Below are positions 49,213-58,481 of a stretch of 64,000 nucleotides of DNA, piece by piece. The translations under genes were made by a program, and so were the position numbers. The stretch spans positions 248,001 to 312,000 of the forward strand of contig CAWCZO010000010.1 of assembly GCA_963800065.1 (NCBI GenBank), written 5' to 3'. Under the pieces are notes generated by a model. The model saw only the letters and a program-made list of their open reading frames with translations. It ran no database searches and was not told the origin of the DNA. The first letter of the stretch is position 1. Every line of letters starts with the position of its first letter. The DNA comes from CAWJFJ01 sp963800065. GTDB taxonomy: Bacteria > Actinomycetota > Acidimicrobiia > Acidimicrobiales > UBA8190.

Positions 49213-49950
49213 ATGACTCCCGAAGAGCTCGTGACCGTGGCCTGCCCGAAGATCAGCGCCATGGGGTGGGCGTTCTACTTCGTTCCCGAGACCTTCGCCC
49301 GCGGCGAGGAGCTCGGTCTCGACGGCGTCAGTTTCTATCTCCTCGGACGCGGTGGTGTGCTGGGCGACGTCGAGTCGACCGTCATCGCCAGTGCCTTCGG
49401 CTATTTCAACCCGACACTGGTGTCCACCATGTGGGACGCCGCCCGCAAGGTCGTGGACCCCCGGGAAGCGGGGCGCGTCTACATGGAGTGTTGCGCCAAC
49501 TTCGGGCGGGCCTCCTTCGCTGAGGTCCCGGGGCTCGACGCCTTCTGCCACGCCGCCGGAGCGGTGAACGACGCCGCCGACCCCGTGGGCCTCGCCCTGT
49601 ACGCCGGGATCAGGGCCGAACCGTTGGTCGACGATCTCCCGGGCCGGGCCATGCAGCTCGTCTCCGTCCTCCGCGAGTTCAGGGGCAGCGCCCACCTGAT
49701 CGCCCTGCGTGCCTCGGGCCTCGACGCCAAGACGGCGCACTTCATCCACCGGCCCGACGACGGTGCGCTGTTCGGGTGGGGCGAGGAGGACACCCCCACC
49801 ATCACGGCCGAGGAGCGGTCCACCTGGGCCATCGCCGAGCACCTGACCGACCGCATCGTCCTCCCCGCCTACGCCGTGCTCGACGAGGGCGGCCGCCGGG
49901 CGCTGACGGCCGGGCTGGCGGCCATGGAGAGCGCGCTGGCCTCCGTCTGA
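49213..49950 (+). CDS. SCO6745-family (SalK-like) protein
   Basis: 245 residues from ATG 49213. The opening EELVTVACPKISAMGWAFYFVPETFARGEELGLDGVSFYLLGRGGVLGDV and the closing DRIVLPAYAVLDEGGRRAL are typical of the SCO6745 family, helical proteins with an HTH-like fold common in actinomycetes. Some relatives sit in secondary-metabolite clusters. Biochemical function unknown. Begins 22 bp after the SCP-x-type gene and could be part of the same transcript. Confidence 0.75.
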   Translation: MTPEELVTVACPKISAMGWAFYFVPETFARGEELGLDGVSFYLLGRGGVLGDVESTVIASAFGYFNPTLVSTMWDAARKVVDPREAGRVYMECCANFGRASFAEVPGLDAFCHAAGAVNDAADPVGLALYAGIRAEPLVDDLPGRAMQLVSVLREFRGSAHLIALRASGLDAKTAHFIHRPDDGALFGWGEEDTPTITAEERSTWAIAEHLTDRIVLPAYAVLDEGGRRALTAGLAAMESALASV

Positions 49951-49958
49951 CCCCGACC

Positions 49959-51317
49959 GTGTCACGCCCTCTTCGTCCCACCCGCCTCCCCGGCGCCCTG
50001 GCGGTGCTCACCGTCGTCGGTGCCCTGGCGTCGGCCTGCTCGTCGGGCGCCGCCCCGAGCGCATCGTCGGGGCGCGGTGGCGATCGGGCCATCGGGCTGC
50101 GGATGGAGACGCTGGTCGATCACTCGCGGTCGACCCCGGCCCACGGCACGGTCCCCGGCCACGCCGGGCGCACCCTCGTCACCACCGTCCTGTACCCCGC
50201 CACCGGCCCCCGCCGCCATCAACCGGTACCGGGAGCCACCCCGGATCGAACCGACGGGCCCTACCCCTTGATCGTCTTCGCCCACGGCTTCGGTTCCAAC
50301 GTCACCAGCTATCTCCCCCTGCTGGAGAAGTGGGCCGGTGCCGGCTTCGTCGTCGCCGCCCCGCTGTTCCCCCTCACCAACGCCGACGCCCCCGGAGGTC
50401 CCGATCTCTCCGACTACGTGCACCAGCCGGGGGACATGAGCTTCGTGGTGACCCAGATGCTGCACCAGTCGTCGTCATCGTCGGGTCCGCTGTCCGGCCT
50501 CATCGACCCCTCCGAGGTGGGGGCGGCCGGCCACTCCCTCGGTGGGGTGACGACACTGGGGCTCGTGGCCAACACCTGCTGTCGCGACGGTCGGATCAAA
50601 GCGGCGGTGGTGATGTCGGGGGATCCGATCACCTTCCCCACGGGCCGGGTCGAAGAGGCGGCGGCTCCGCCCATCCTGTTGGTCCACGGCAACGCCGACC
50701 AGGCGGTGCCGTACGTGTCCAGTGTCAACGTCTTCAACAGTGCTCGGGCTCCCAAGGGTCTGCTCACCATCATCGGAGGTGACCACGGCTCACCGGTCGA
50801 TCCGGCCGGCCGCGCCTTCGGCAGCGTCGTCCGGGCCACCACCGACTTCTTCGACCGGTACCTGAAAGGCCAGCAGGCGGCCCTCGGGCGCCTCCGGGAC
50901 GATGCCCAACCGGGCATCACCACGTTGACGTTCGTGTCCCAGGCCGGTCGCCACGTCGTCCTCCCGGTCCCGAAGACCACCGTCGGCCGTCTGCAGGCCA
51001 CCGTCACCCCGTCGGCCGGACTGGCTCCGGGGCAGTCCGTCACCGTGGCCTGGAACGGCTACATCCCGAACCAGTCGGTCAACGTCCTGGAGTGTTCCAA
51101 GAGCCCCCCGACGCAGGCCACCGACTGCGACCTCACCACCGGGGTTCTCCTCCACCCCGACCCCACCGGAACGGGGAGCGTGTCGTTCACCGTCACCACC
51201 GGCACGGTGGGCTCTGGTGTGTGCGACGCCACCCACCCCGGGTGCGTGGTCGTGATCAACCAGGGAGGCTCACTGGACCCGGCCGCCAGCGTGATCGTGC
51301 CCATCTCGTTCGGCTGA
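49959..51317 (+). CDS. Lipoprotein alpha/beta-hydrolase with neocarzinostatin-like C-terminal domain
   Basis: 452 residues from GTG 49959, just after the previous stop. Lipobox GALASAC (C27). Residues 55-330 form an alpha/beta hydrolase of the dienelactone/PET-hydrolase-like group: FAHGFGSN oxyanion region, nucleophile S193 in AAGHSLGGVTT, acid in GNADQAVP, His in GGDHGSP. Residues 345-452 match the neocarzinostatin/macromomycin-type Ig-like fold (TVTPSAGLAPGQSVTVAWNGY, VLECSKSP, CDLTTGV, SVSFTVTTG, CVVVINQGG). Such a domain outside enediyne apoproteins may bind hydrophobic ligands. Likely a surface-attached esterase for a hydrophobic substrate. Confidence 0.8.
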   Translation: MSRPLRPTRLPGALAVLTVVGALASACSSGAAPSASSGRGGDRAIGLRMETLVDHSRSTPAHGTVPGHAGRTLVTTVLYPATGPRRHQPVPGATPDRTDGPYPLIVFAHGFGSNVTSYLPLLEKWAGAGFVVAAPLFPLTNADAPGGPDLSDYVHQPGDMSFVVTQMLHQSSSSSGPLSGLIDPSEVGAAGHSLGGVTTLGLVANTCCRDGRIKAAVVMSGDPITFPTGRVEEAAAPPILLVHGNADQAVPYVSSVNVFNSARAPKGLLTIIGGDHGSPVDPAGRAFGSVVRATTDFFDRYLKGQQAALGRLRDDAQPGITTLTFVSQAGRHVVLPVPKTTVGRLQATVTPSAGLAPGQSVTVAWNGYIPNQSVNVLECSKSPPTQATDCDLTTGVLLHPDPTGTGSVSFTVTTGTVGSGVCDATHPGCVVVINQGGSLDPAASVIVPISFG

Positions 51318-51325
51318 CGCGCCGC

Positions 51326-51496
51326 TCAGAAGCGTGTGCGAGCGCGGTCCGAGGCGGCCCGGAACCGCAGAGCACCCATCAACTCGCTCCAACAGAGGTC
51401 ACAGAGCTTGGAACCGTCCCGCCCCTCGGCGCGCCCAGGTCTCGAGCAGTTGGCGCACTTGAAGTCGAGGGGGCGGGCGGCCGACGGGCGAGCCAT
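51326..51496 (-). CDS. Small zinc-ribbon protein
   Basis: 56 residues from ATG 51496, with GGGACG upstream. Four cysteines form a zinc-ribbon pattern: C14-x2-C17 (FKCANCSRPG) and C32-x2-C35 (KLCDLCWSE). The C-terminus is Arg-rich. It resembles small C4 proteins that bind nucleic acid or ribosomes; no specific family is recognised. Convergent with the hydrolase gene, 8 bp apart. Confidence 0.55.
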   Translation of the reverse strand: MARPSAARPLDFKCANCSRPGRAEGRDGSKLCDLCWSELMGALRFRAASDRARTRF

Positions 51497-51620
51497 CGCG
51501 TCCCATTGTCCGGCCCTAGCCCGCCACCCGGCATCGGGAGAATCACCGCCCCGGAGGCAAGCGAAACCACGTGGTGCACGTCGGCCCCCGGCCCCTGCCA
51601 GCGACGAGGACCGCCGCCGC

Positions 51621-52436
51621 CTACGTCCGGTGCTCGGACATCCAGTCGGTGGCGAAGTCGACCAGGGCCCGCTGCGGCATGAGCACCGCCGGGGCGTGGC
51701 CGACGCGGCCGTGACGGACGGACCCCGTCGCCTCGAAGGCGGCACCGACGGCGGGAAAGTCGCTCTCGTCGATGTCCAGATCGGTGAACGTCTGCCACCG
51801 CCGCTCACCGTCGACGAGGACCGCCGCCCCGTGCTGGCGTGTCCTCTTCGACGGCCACGAGGCCAGGTACTCGGCCAGGTGCAGAGACGTGTTGCGGTCG
51901 TAGCCGACGCCCACGAGGAGGACCGATCCCTCCAGGTCGTAGATACGCCCGAGCGGGGAGGTGATCCCGAGCTGCTCGTCGACTCGGTGGCCCGAGGTGA
52001 TCTCCGAGGCGTGGTGTCCGACGGCGGTGAACGAGACCTGGGGGTGGGCGCTGCGGCGGGCGCCGGGATGGCGCAGGAGGCAGTCGGGGATCGCCCCCAT
52101 CCCCCGGGTCGCTGTCAGGCGGGGATCGAAGGCCGGCATCGACGTCCGGATGATGGGCCACCACGACTCCGGCACCGGCGGGGCCACCCAGGCGGCGGGG
52201 TCGCTGTTGCCACCGGAGTGCGTCGGCACCACCAACGTGCCTTCGTCACCGAGCACTGTCCGGACCGCCTCGATGACGGCCTGGGGCCCACCGCACACCC
52301 AGCCCAGGGACGACAGCGACGAGTGCAGCAGGAGCGTCGCCCCCGGCTCGACACCCAGGGCCGCCAGGTCGGCGACGAGCATCTCCACCGTCACCGGCCC
52401 GCGCGTGCTGCGGGCGATCACGTCCGATTCGGCCAC
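51621..52436 (-). CDS. AAC(3)-family N-acetyltransferase
   Basis: 271 residues from GTG 52436. Matches the antibiotic AAC(3)/FrbF/YokD fold: LLLHSSLSSLGWVCGGPQAVIEAV, GTLVVPTHSGGN, SAHPQVSFTAVGHHA, LLVGVGYDRNTSLHLAEY. Acetyl-CoA-dependent transfer to an amine. Most chromosomal members have no proven drug substrate, so calling this an aminoglycoside resistance gene would go beyond the evidence. 44 bp after the SDR gene on the same strand. Confidence 0.8.
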   Translation of the reverse strand: MAESDVIARSTRGPVTVEMLVADLAALGVEPGATLLLHSSLSSLGWVCGGPQAVIEAVRTVLGDEGTLVVPTHSGGNSDPAAWVAPPVPESWWPIIRTSMPAFDPRLTATRGMGAIPDCLLRHPGARRSAHPQVSFTAVGHHASEITSGHRVDEQLGITSPLGRIYDLEGSVLLVGVGYDRNTSLHLAEYLASWPSKRTRQHGAAVLVDGERRWQTFTDLDIDESDFPAVGAAFEATGSVRHGRVGHAPAVLMPQRALVDFATDWMSEHRT

Positions 52437-52480
52437 GCCACCACTCTTGCACCGGGCGGCGGTCGCAGCGGTCGCCGGCG

Positions 52481-53389
52481 TCAGGACCCGGGGGCGTCGT
52501 CCCTCTTCCCGAGCAGGGGATGGGCCGGCATGCCCACGGGCTGGAGGTGCTGACCGAGGACCTCGTGGAAGTGCTCGGCCACACCCGACGGCGTCCACCC
52601 GTCCCCGTTCCACATCTCGGCCACCTGCCGGGGCGTCTGGAAGATCGTGTAGGCGAAACCGGTGCGCCCGAGGACCTGGCCGTTCACGTAGCTGGCCTCT
52701 TCCGAGGCCAGGAACGCCACCAACGGGGCGTTCAGGGCCGGGTTCTGGTCGGGAGGGGCCTCGGCCCCGCCGAAGAGGTTCTCCGTCATGCGGGTGAGCC
52801 CGGCCGGGGCCACGGCGTTGACGGTGATCCCGTAGCGGCCGAGCTCGAGAGCCCAGACGAACGTCATGCCCATGATGGCGGCCTTGGCCGCCCCGTAGTT
52901 GGTCTGTCCGAAGTTGCCCCGGAGGCCGGCCGACGACGTGATGTTCACGATCCGGCCGTAGCCGGCCTCGCGCATGTGCGGGGCGGCGTGACGGCTGCAG
53001 TTGAACGTCCCCTTCTGGTGGACGGCGACGACGGCGTCGTAGTCGTCGGCCGTCATCTTGAGCAGGGTGCGGTCACGGACGATGCCGGCGTTGTTGACCA
53101 GGATGTCGATCGACCCGAAGGTGTCGATGGCCTGGGCCACGATGCGCCCGGCTCCGTCGAAGTCGCTCACCGAGTCGGGATTGGGCACCGCCGTCCCCCC
53201 CGCCTTCTCGATGAGACGGCACGTCTCGGCCGCCGGGTCCTGTGCCGACCCTTCGCCGCCGAGCGACGTTCCGAGGTCGTTCACCACCACGCTGGCGCCC
53301 TCCGCCGCCAGGCACAGGGCGATCTCGCGTCCGATCCCCCCTCCGGCCCCGGTCACCACGGCCACGCGTCCGTCGAGCAATCCCATCAT
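52481..53389 (-). CDS. SDR dehydrogenase, MFE-2/HSD4-like
   Basis: 302 residues from ATG 53389; ATG 53386 is an alternative. TGAGGGIGREIA cofactor motif, VVVNDLG (Asp for NAD preference), NNAGIVRDRTL, ITSSAGLRG, YGAAK and NAVAPAGLTRM. The pattern VNDLG...NNAGI(V)RDR is that of the 17-beta-HSD4/multifunctional enzyme group and the steroid SDR Hsd4A/ChsB1. The C-terminal 60 residues extend beyond the core. Likely oxidises a 3-hydroxyacyl-CoA. It lies 56 bp after livF, so probably in the import operon. Confidence 0.87.
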   Translation of the reverse strand: MMGLLDGRVAVVTGAGGGIGREIALCLAAEGASVVVNDLGTSLGGEGSAQDPAAETCRLIEKAGGTAVPNPDSVSDFDGAGRIVAQAIDTFGSIDILVNNAGIVRDRTLLKMTADDYDAVVAVHQKGTFNCSRHAAPHMREAGYGRIVNITSSAGLRGNFGQTNYGAAKAAIMGMTFVWALELGRYGITVNAVAPAGLTRMTENLFGGAEAPPDQNPALNAPLVAFLASEEASYVNGQVLGRTGFAYTIFQTPRQVAEMWNGDGWTPSGVAEHFHEVLGQHLQPVGMPAHPLLGKRDDAPGS

Positions 53390-53445
53390 CCGTCCTCTCT
53401 ACGACATGGTGCGGCGCAGCCGACGATCCGTCGTCGCGCCCTGGT

Positions 53446-54249
53446 TCAGCCGGCGCTGTCGTCGGCGTCGGCGGCGGTGGCCAGCGATCGACTCGACAAC
53501 AACTCGTCCATGGCCGCCGCCGCCCCCGTCGACGGTCCCGCCCAGGACACGGACCCGTGAGCGAGAAGGACGGCCGACTCGGCGATGGCCAGGGCCCTGT
53601 CCACCTGCTGCTCCACCACGAGGATGGCGCAGCCGCTGTCGCGCACGGCCAGGAGCCCGTCGTAGACCCTGTCGATCACGACCGGGGCCAGACCGAGGGA
53701 GAGTTCGTCGACGATCAGCAGGCGTGGGGGCACGGCCAGGACCCGGGCCAGCGACAGCATCCGCTGCTGACCGCCGGAGAGGGTGCCGCCCAGCTGGCGC
53801 CGACAGGCGACCAGGGCGGGGAACGCCGTGAACGCCCGCTCGCAGGCGTCGGCCACCCCGCGCCGGCCCACCTTCTGACGGAAGGCCAACGTCAGGTTCT
53901 CATCGACCGTCAGGCTGGAGAACACGCCGCGGCCCTCGGGGACGTGCGCCACTCCGTGGTGGGCGATCTTGTGGGCGGCCAGCCCGGTTATGTCATTGCC
54001 GTCGAAGCGGATGCGTCCCGCCGTGACCGGCACCAACCCCGACGCCACCCTGGCCACCGTCGACTTCCCGGAGCCGTTGGAACCGAGCAGGGCCACGATG
54101 CCGCGTTCGGGAACGGTGAGCGAGACATCGAAAAGCGCCCGGTAGGTGCTGTAGGCGGCGCTCACCCCGTCGAGCTCCAACAGCGGGCGCCCGACGGCCG
54201 GTGCCGCCGGGGACGTCGGGGGCTCGGCGGCGGCGGCCAGACCGGTCAC
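53446..54249 (-). CDS. livF: Branched-chain amino-acid-type ABC transporter ATPase LivF
   Basis: 267 residues from GTG 54249 (GTGA overlap with livG). Walker A LLGSNGSGKSTVA, Q-loop region HVPEGRGVFSSLTVDENL typical of LivF, signature LSGGQQRMLSLARVL, Walker B LLIVDELSLGLAP, then VEQQVDRALAIAESAVLLAHGSV. Powers the LivHM permease. Proximity to acyl-CoA genes suggests import of a carboxylic acid rather than an amino acid, as in some related systems. Confidence 0.9.
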   Translation of the reverse strand: MTGLAAAAEPPTSPAAPAVGRPLLELDGVSAAYSTYRALFDVSLTVPERGIVALLGSNGSGKSTVARVASGLVPVTAGRIRFDGNDITGLAAHKIAHHGVAHVPEGRGVFSSLTVDENLTLAFRQKVGRRGVADACERAFTAFPALVACRRQLGGTLSGGQQRMLSLARVLAVPPRLLIVDELSLGLAPVVIDRVYDGLLAVRDSGCAILVVEQQVDRALAIAESAVLLAHGSVSWAGPSTGAAAAMDELLSSRSLATAADADDSAG

Positions 54250-55042
54250 GCCGTCTTCCCCAGGTAGGCCTTGCGCACAGCGGGGTCGGCCAGGACCTCG
54301 TCCAGGGTGCCGGCGGCGATCTGCTGACCGAAGTCGAGGACGATGACGCGGTCGACCACCTGGGCCACCATGTCGAGGTCGTGTTCCACCAGCAGCACCG
54401 CCGTCCCGTGCTCCTCCCGCACATGACGCAGCGTTTCGGCCAGGGCCCGGGTCTCCTGCACATCCAGTCCGGACGACGGCTCGTCGGCCATGAGAAGGCG
54501 GGGTTCGCCGGCCAGGGCCCGGCCCAGCTCCACCAGTCGGCAGTGGCCCAGGCTGAGGGCGGCGACGGGAATTTCGGCCACGTCCTGCAGCCCCACCAGG
54601 TCGAGCACGCGTTCGACGGTAGCCACCTCGTCCGCCTTGGGTTGGCTGAGGTTCAGGAGGTCCTTCCACAGGGCCCCGTCCCCGCGCTTGACCCGCGCCG
54701 CCACGAAGAGATGATCACGCACGGTCAGCTCGGGAAAGACCTCGATTCTCTGGAACGTCCGACCGATACCCAGCCGGGCACGCCGGTACGTGGGCATCTT
54801 GTCGATGAGCTCACCGTCGAAGCGGATGCTCCCGCCGTCGGGACGGAGCTGACCGCAGAGCAATTGAACAGCGTCGTCTTGCCGGCGCCGTTCGGCCCCA
54901 CCAACCCGAAGATCTCACCCGCCTTCACCGAGAGGGTGACGTCGTGCAGCGCCTGGACGCCGCCGAAGCGCTTGGAGATGGCGCGGGCCTCGAGGAGGGC
55001 GGAGGCGTCGGGTGCCACTCGCAGCGCGGCGTCGTCAGGCAC
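54246..55042 (-). CDS. livG: LivG-type ABC ATPase, apparent frameshift after Walker A
   Basis: Start probably GTG 55042, overlapping the permease stop. One frame encodes ARAISKRFGGVQALHDVTL and a normal Walker A VGPNGAGKTTLFN down to about nt 54870. There the product continues only in the +1-shifted frame: LCGQLRPDGGSIRFDGE, FQRIEVFPELTVRDHL, signature LSLGHCRLVELGRAL, Walker B LLMADEPSSGLD, LLVEHDLDMV. The break is at AATTGCTC, where one extra T would restore TTCAATTTGCTC (FNLLCGQL). The rest of the operon is intact, so a sequencing or assembly error is as likely as a real mutation. If real, the ATPase is truncated. Confidence 0.8.
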
Positions 55043-57068
55043 CGGGGGCACCGGGGGCGGCAAGCTCCGTGGCCGGGGCACCGGGCGGGGCACCGGCGGG
55101 GTCGGGACTGGCGCGGCCCTGCCTTTCGTCGTAGCGCTGGAACAGCTTGGCGATGCGGTTCATCCACCTCGTCTTCTGGAACTCGAGGATGCCTTCAGGA
55201 TGCCGCGCATAGGTCAGGGTGCCGACGGCGAAGAGGATGGCCTCGATCCCGTTGAAGCGGGGGGGGACGTAGAGGTCCAGGATCTGCTGGAAGACGGCGA
55301 ACCCGATACCGGCCTGGATGGCGCCTTCGATGGTCATGACACCCGTGGTGATCACCGCCACCACCCAGACCAGAGAGACGGCGTAACCGAAGTCGTCGGC
55401 GCCGGCGACGGTCTGGGTGGATCCGTAGAGAGCTCCTCCCAGGCCGGCGATGCCCGCCGAGAGGGCGAAGACGGTCAGCTTGGCTCTGGTCAGGCTGATG
55501 CCCAGGCTGGCCGCCCCTGTCTGGCTACCGCGGATGGCGGCCAGATACCGGCCCGTGGTCCCGCGCTGGACGAGAGCCACGATTCCCATGACCAGAGCCA
55601 GGATGATCATGAGGAGGATCAGGAGGTGCTTGTCCCCGGGACTGCCGATTCCGAAATAGCTGCCCGGCCGGGGGAAGGTGAGCCCGGTATCGCCCGCGCC
55701 GGACCAGTTGTACTGGAAGAGAACGGTGTCGGCGAAGATGGCGAAAGCCAAGGTGACGAGGGTCAGGGGCAGCCCCGACAATCGCAGCGCCGGCAGGGCC
55801 ACGATGACGCCCACTCCGGCCGCCAGCACGCCGCCGAGAAGAGCGCCGACCAGGATCGGGAGCCCGAAGTGGACGGCCATCTGCCCGGCGGTGAAACCCC
55901 CCACGCCGGCGAACGTGGCCTGGCACAACGACAGCTGACCGGCCATGCCCGTCATGAGGGTGACCGACAGGAAGATGATGGACAGGACCATCCCCAGGGC
56001 GAACGGGTACACCCAGTTGTCGGGTATCCAGGTCAGCGACGACACCACGAAGCCGACCAGGAGGAGCCGCCAGCCCCACTTCACCGGGAGATCCAACCGA
56101 CGGTCGCGGATCTGGATCGAGGGTGGCGGGGGTGGTGGGTCGACCGAGGCCATCGGATCGGAGCTCTGCTCCAGGTTCCTGAGCCGCGGATTGAACAGCA
56201 GGACCGCCACGAGGACGACGAACGGAAGAGCGGGCGCCACGTTCTGTTGCAGCACCGTACCCGACGGCAGGAGCCACACGAGGAGGTTCTGCACGACGCC
56301 GAGGACGATGGACCACATCAGCGCCAAGGGCAGGCTGCGGAAGCTGGCCAGCGACGCCGCCGTCAGGCCGGCCACCAACAGGGTGGTGAACGTGATGGTC
56401 GTGGTCGGATCCAGGGTCTGCCCCTGCGGGAGCATGAGGACGCCGGCCAGACCGGCCAGAGTGCTCGACAGGGCCCAGGCGCCGGCGGCCACACCGGCCG
56501 AGTTCACCCCTTCCAGCTGGGCCAGACGCCGGCTTTCCACCACCGCCCTCATCTGGAGCCCGATGGCGCTCCACCGGAAGACGGCGACCAGGGCCGCCAC
56601 CACGACGAGAGTGATCACGGTGGTGGCGATCACCGTGCCGTTCAACGGTGTCTGGTACAGGTGGCCGTAGACGATCCTGGGGTTGAGCCACAGAAAGGCG
56701 ATCTTGTAGCGCGTCTGGGCGCCGAAGAGAATGGGGATGGTCAGGGGTATGGCGATGAGAAGACCGACGGTCGACAACACCTTGGCCGTCGTCGACGCCG
56801 TGGGGATGTGCCGGAAGAGGAACCGGTCGAGCATCAGCCCGAGGGCCGGTGAGATCAGGAGAACGGCGACGATGAAGGCCGCCCACTGCGGCCAGTTCTG
56901 GTACTGGTTCAGCAGGTCGTAGGCGAAAGCGGCCACGAAGGCCTGGGCGCCGAAAGCCAGATTGAACACCCCTGTGGCCCGGAACGTGAGCACCAGGCCG
57001 ACCGCGATGAGCGCATACTCACAACCCTGGGGAACTCCAGGGATGGCGTAGTTGAGGAAGTTGCTCAC
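55035..57068 (-). CDS. Fused LivH-LivM ABC permease
   Basis: 677 residues from GTG 57068. Residues 1-300 correspond to LivH (GLVLTFRATGVFNLAFGAQAFVAA, GLQMRAVVESRRLAQLEGVNSAGVAAGAWALSSTLAG in segments). Residues about 335-640 correspond to LivM (ALGMVLSIIFLSVTLMTGMAGQLSLCQATFAGVGGF, GRYLAAIRGSQTGAASLGISLTRAKLTVFALSAGIAGLGGALYG in segments). A linker with DPPPPPPSIQIRD joins them. Normally two genes. The C-terminal 40 residues are a Pro/Ala-rich tail. Follows the lipoprotein by 16 bp and overlaps livG. Confidence 0.9.
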   Translation of the reverse strand: MSNFLNYAIPGVPQGCEYALIAVGLVLTFRATGVFNLAFGAQAFVAAFAYDLLNQYQNWPQWAAFIVAVLLISPALGLMLDRFLFRHIPTASTTAKVLSTVGLLIAIPLTIPILFGAQTRYKIAFLWLNPRIVYGHLYQTPLNGTVIATTVITLVVVAALVAVFRWSAIGLQMRAVVESRRLAQLEGVNSAGVAAGAWALSSTLAGLAGVLMLPQGQTLDPTTTITFTTLLVAGLTAASLASFRSLPLALMWSIVLGVVQNLLVWLLPSGTVLQQNVAPALPFVVLVAVLLFNPRLRNLEQSSDPMASVDPPPPPPSIQIRDRRLDLPVKWGWRLLLVGFVVSSLTWIPDNWVYPFALGMVLSIIFLSVTLMTGMAGQLSLCQATFAGVGGFTAGQMAVHFGLPILVGALLGGVLAAGVGVIVALPALRLSGLPLTLVTLAFAIFADTVLFQYNWSGAGDTGLTFPRPGSYFGIGSPGDKHLLILLMIILALVMGIVALVQRGTTGRYLAAIRGSQTGAASLGISLTRAKLTVFALSAGIAGLGGALYGSTQTVAGADDFGYAVSLVWVVAVITTGVMTIEGAIQAGIGFAVFQQILDLYVPPRFNGIEAILFAVGTLTYARHPEGILEFQKTRWMNRIAKLFQRYDERQGRASPDPAGAPPGAPATELAAPGAPGA

Positions 57069-57084
57069 CGGGCACGCTCGACGG

Positions 57085-58410
57085 TCAGAGGCCGGGCGTG
57101 CCTGCCGGAGGCGGAATGATCTTGTTCTGGTTGTTTCCGCACACGAAGACCTCGCCGGTCTTACTGGCGAACACGACCTTGAGAACGTCGTGCGCTTCGA
57201 CCTCGACGAACGCCGCGCAGTACGGCGGCAGAGCCGAGATGTGGGCGTTCGTCCAGTTGACGGGGGTGGTCAGCCCACCGGTGAAGGCCGTCTCCTTGTT
57301 GATGGTGGAGATCAGGTCCGCCTGGGTCAGGGGCTTGCCCGTCTTGGCCTCCTCCTGGAGGCCCTGCACGAACTGCACCCCGTTCAGGTAGCCCTGGAAG
57401 GCGTCGTCGTCGTAGGTCCACTTCGGCTCGTACTTCTCCATGGTGGCCAGGTACTGGGCCATGGCCGGGTACTTCCCGGGGAACTGAGCGGCCGCCTCGA
57501 AGGGCACGTGCTGTTCGAGGTAGATCACGCCCTGCATGACGGCCGGGTCCTGGGTCAGATAGGCCCGGTTGTAACCGTTGAGCCAGATGGAATGGACCCC
57601 TCTCATCCCGTTCTGGTACATGGCCTCGTCGACGGCCAGGTTGTCCGATCCCTCCATGCAGGAGATGAACATGTCGACGTGCGCCGCCTTCATGGCCAGG
57701 ACGTCGGCGGTGGGGTTCGCTCCCAGTCCGAAGCCCACGTCCTCGAACCCCACGTGGATGCCGGCCTGCTTGAGGCCCGCCACCACGGACTTGCAGGCGT
57801 CCTCCGACGACGCCGCGATGCTGTAGGCCAGCACTCCGACGGACGTGGCGTGGAGCTGCTGGGCCAGGTACACCTCGTCGGGCTGGCTGGTGGTGTACTG
57901 CAGGTAGGAGCCGTAGGCACCGAACAGGTCCGGGTGGTCGTTCCAGTCCTGGGTCACGACATAACCGAAGGCGGGGGTGCCCTCGGCGGCGAAGAACGAG
58001 GCCCCGTCGAAGAACGGGGTGCCCACCCCGACCACGGCGAAGACGTTGTCCTGCTCGACGAGGTTGCGGGCCTGGGTGGTGTCGTTGGTGGGGCTCCCGG
58101 TGTCGTCGGCGTGGTACTTCAGATAGATCTTGCGGCCGTCGACGCCGCCTTTGGCGTTGATGGCGTCAAAGTAGGCCTGGGTGCCGTCCTGGACCTCGGC
58201 GAAACCCTCCGACAAGGCACCGGAGGCCGTGGCCAGGCTGCCCACGGTGATCGAGTTGTTCGTCACGCCGGGCGCCGTGGAGGTGACGTGGGTGCCGGAC
58301 GTCCCCGTCGACCCGCTCCCCGTCGTGGTGGTGTTGGAGCAGGCGGCGGCCACCAGCCCCACGGCCAGCGCCGATGTTGCGACCACAAGGCTCCCGCGGC
58401 GGTGTCTCAC
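57085..58410 (-). CDS. LivJ-like ABC substrate-binding lipoprotein
   Basis: 441 residues from GTG 58410, with AGGGGGAAC upstream. Lipobox LVAAACS (C24). Periplasmic-binding-protein type 1 fold: NNSITVGSLATASGALSEGFAEVQDGTQAYFDAINAKGGVDGRKI in pieces, AVVGVGTPFFDGASFFAAEGTPAFGY, AYSIAASSEDACKSVVAGLKQAGI, VDMFISCMEG. Branched-chain amino-acid/aromatic acid family. First gene of the import operon; the upstream region contains an 18-bp palindrome. Confidence 0.88.
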   Translation of the reverse strand: MRHRRGSLVVATSALAVGLVAAACSNTTTTGSGSTGTSGTHVTSTAPGVTNNSITVGSLATASGALSEGFAEVQDGTQAYFDAINAKGGVDGRKIYLKYHADDTGSPTNDTTQARNLVEQDNVFAVVGVGTPFFDGASFFAAEGTPAFGYVVTQDWNDHPDLFGAYGSYLQYTTSQPDEVYLAQQLHATSVGVLAYSIAASSEDACKSVVAGLKQAGIHVGFEDVGFGLGANPTADVLAMKAAHVDMFISCMEGSDNLAVDEAMYQNGMRGVHSIWLNGYNRAYLTQDPAVMQGVIYLEQHVPFEAAAQFPGKYPAMAQYLATMEKYEPKWTYDDDAFQGYLNGVQFVQGLQEEAKTGKPLTQADLISTINKETAFTGGLTTPVNWTNAHISALPPYCAAFVEVEAHDVLKVVFASKTGEVFVCGNNQNKIIPPPAGTPGL

Positions 58411-58481
58411 GTTGTTCCCCCTGTTCCTGCCGGTCGTCGGCCGCCCCGTTCCCCTCAAGTTCGGCGGTCAAATGCGACGCG

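Noticed and set aside
51621..52436. Aminoglycoside resistance gene
   Set aside because: Fold matches AAC(3), but chromosomal catabolic context and no mobile element do not support a resistance role; reported only as family.
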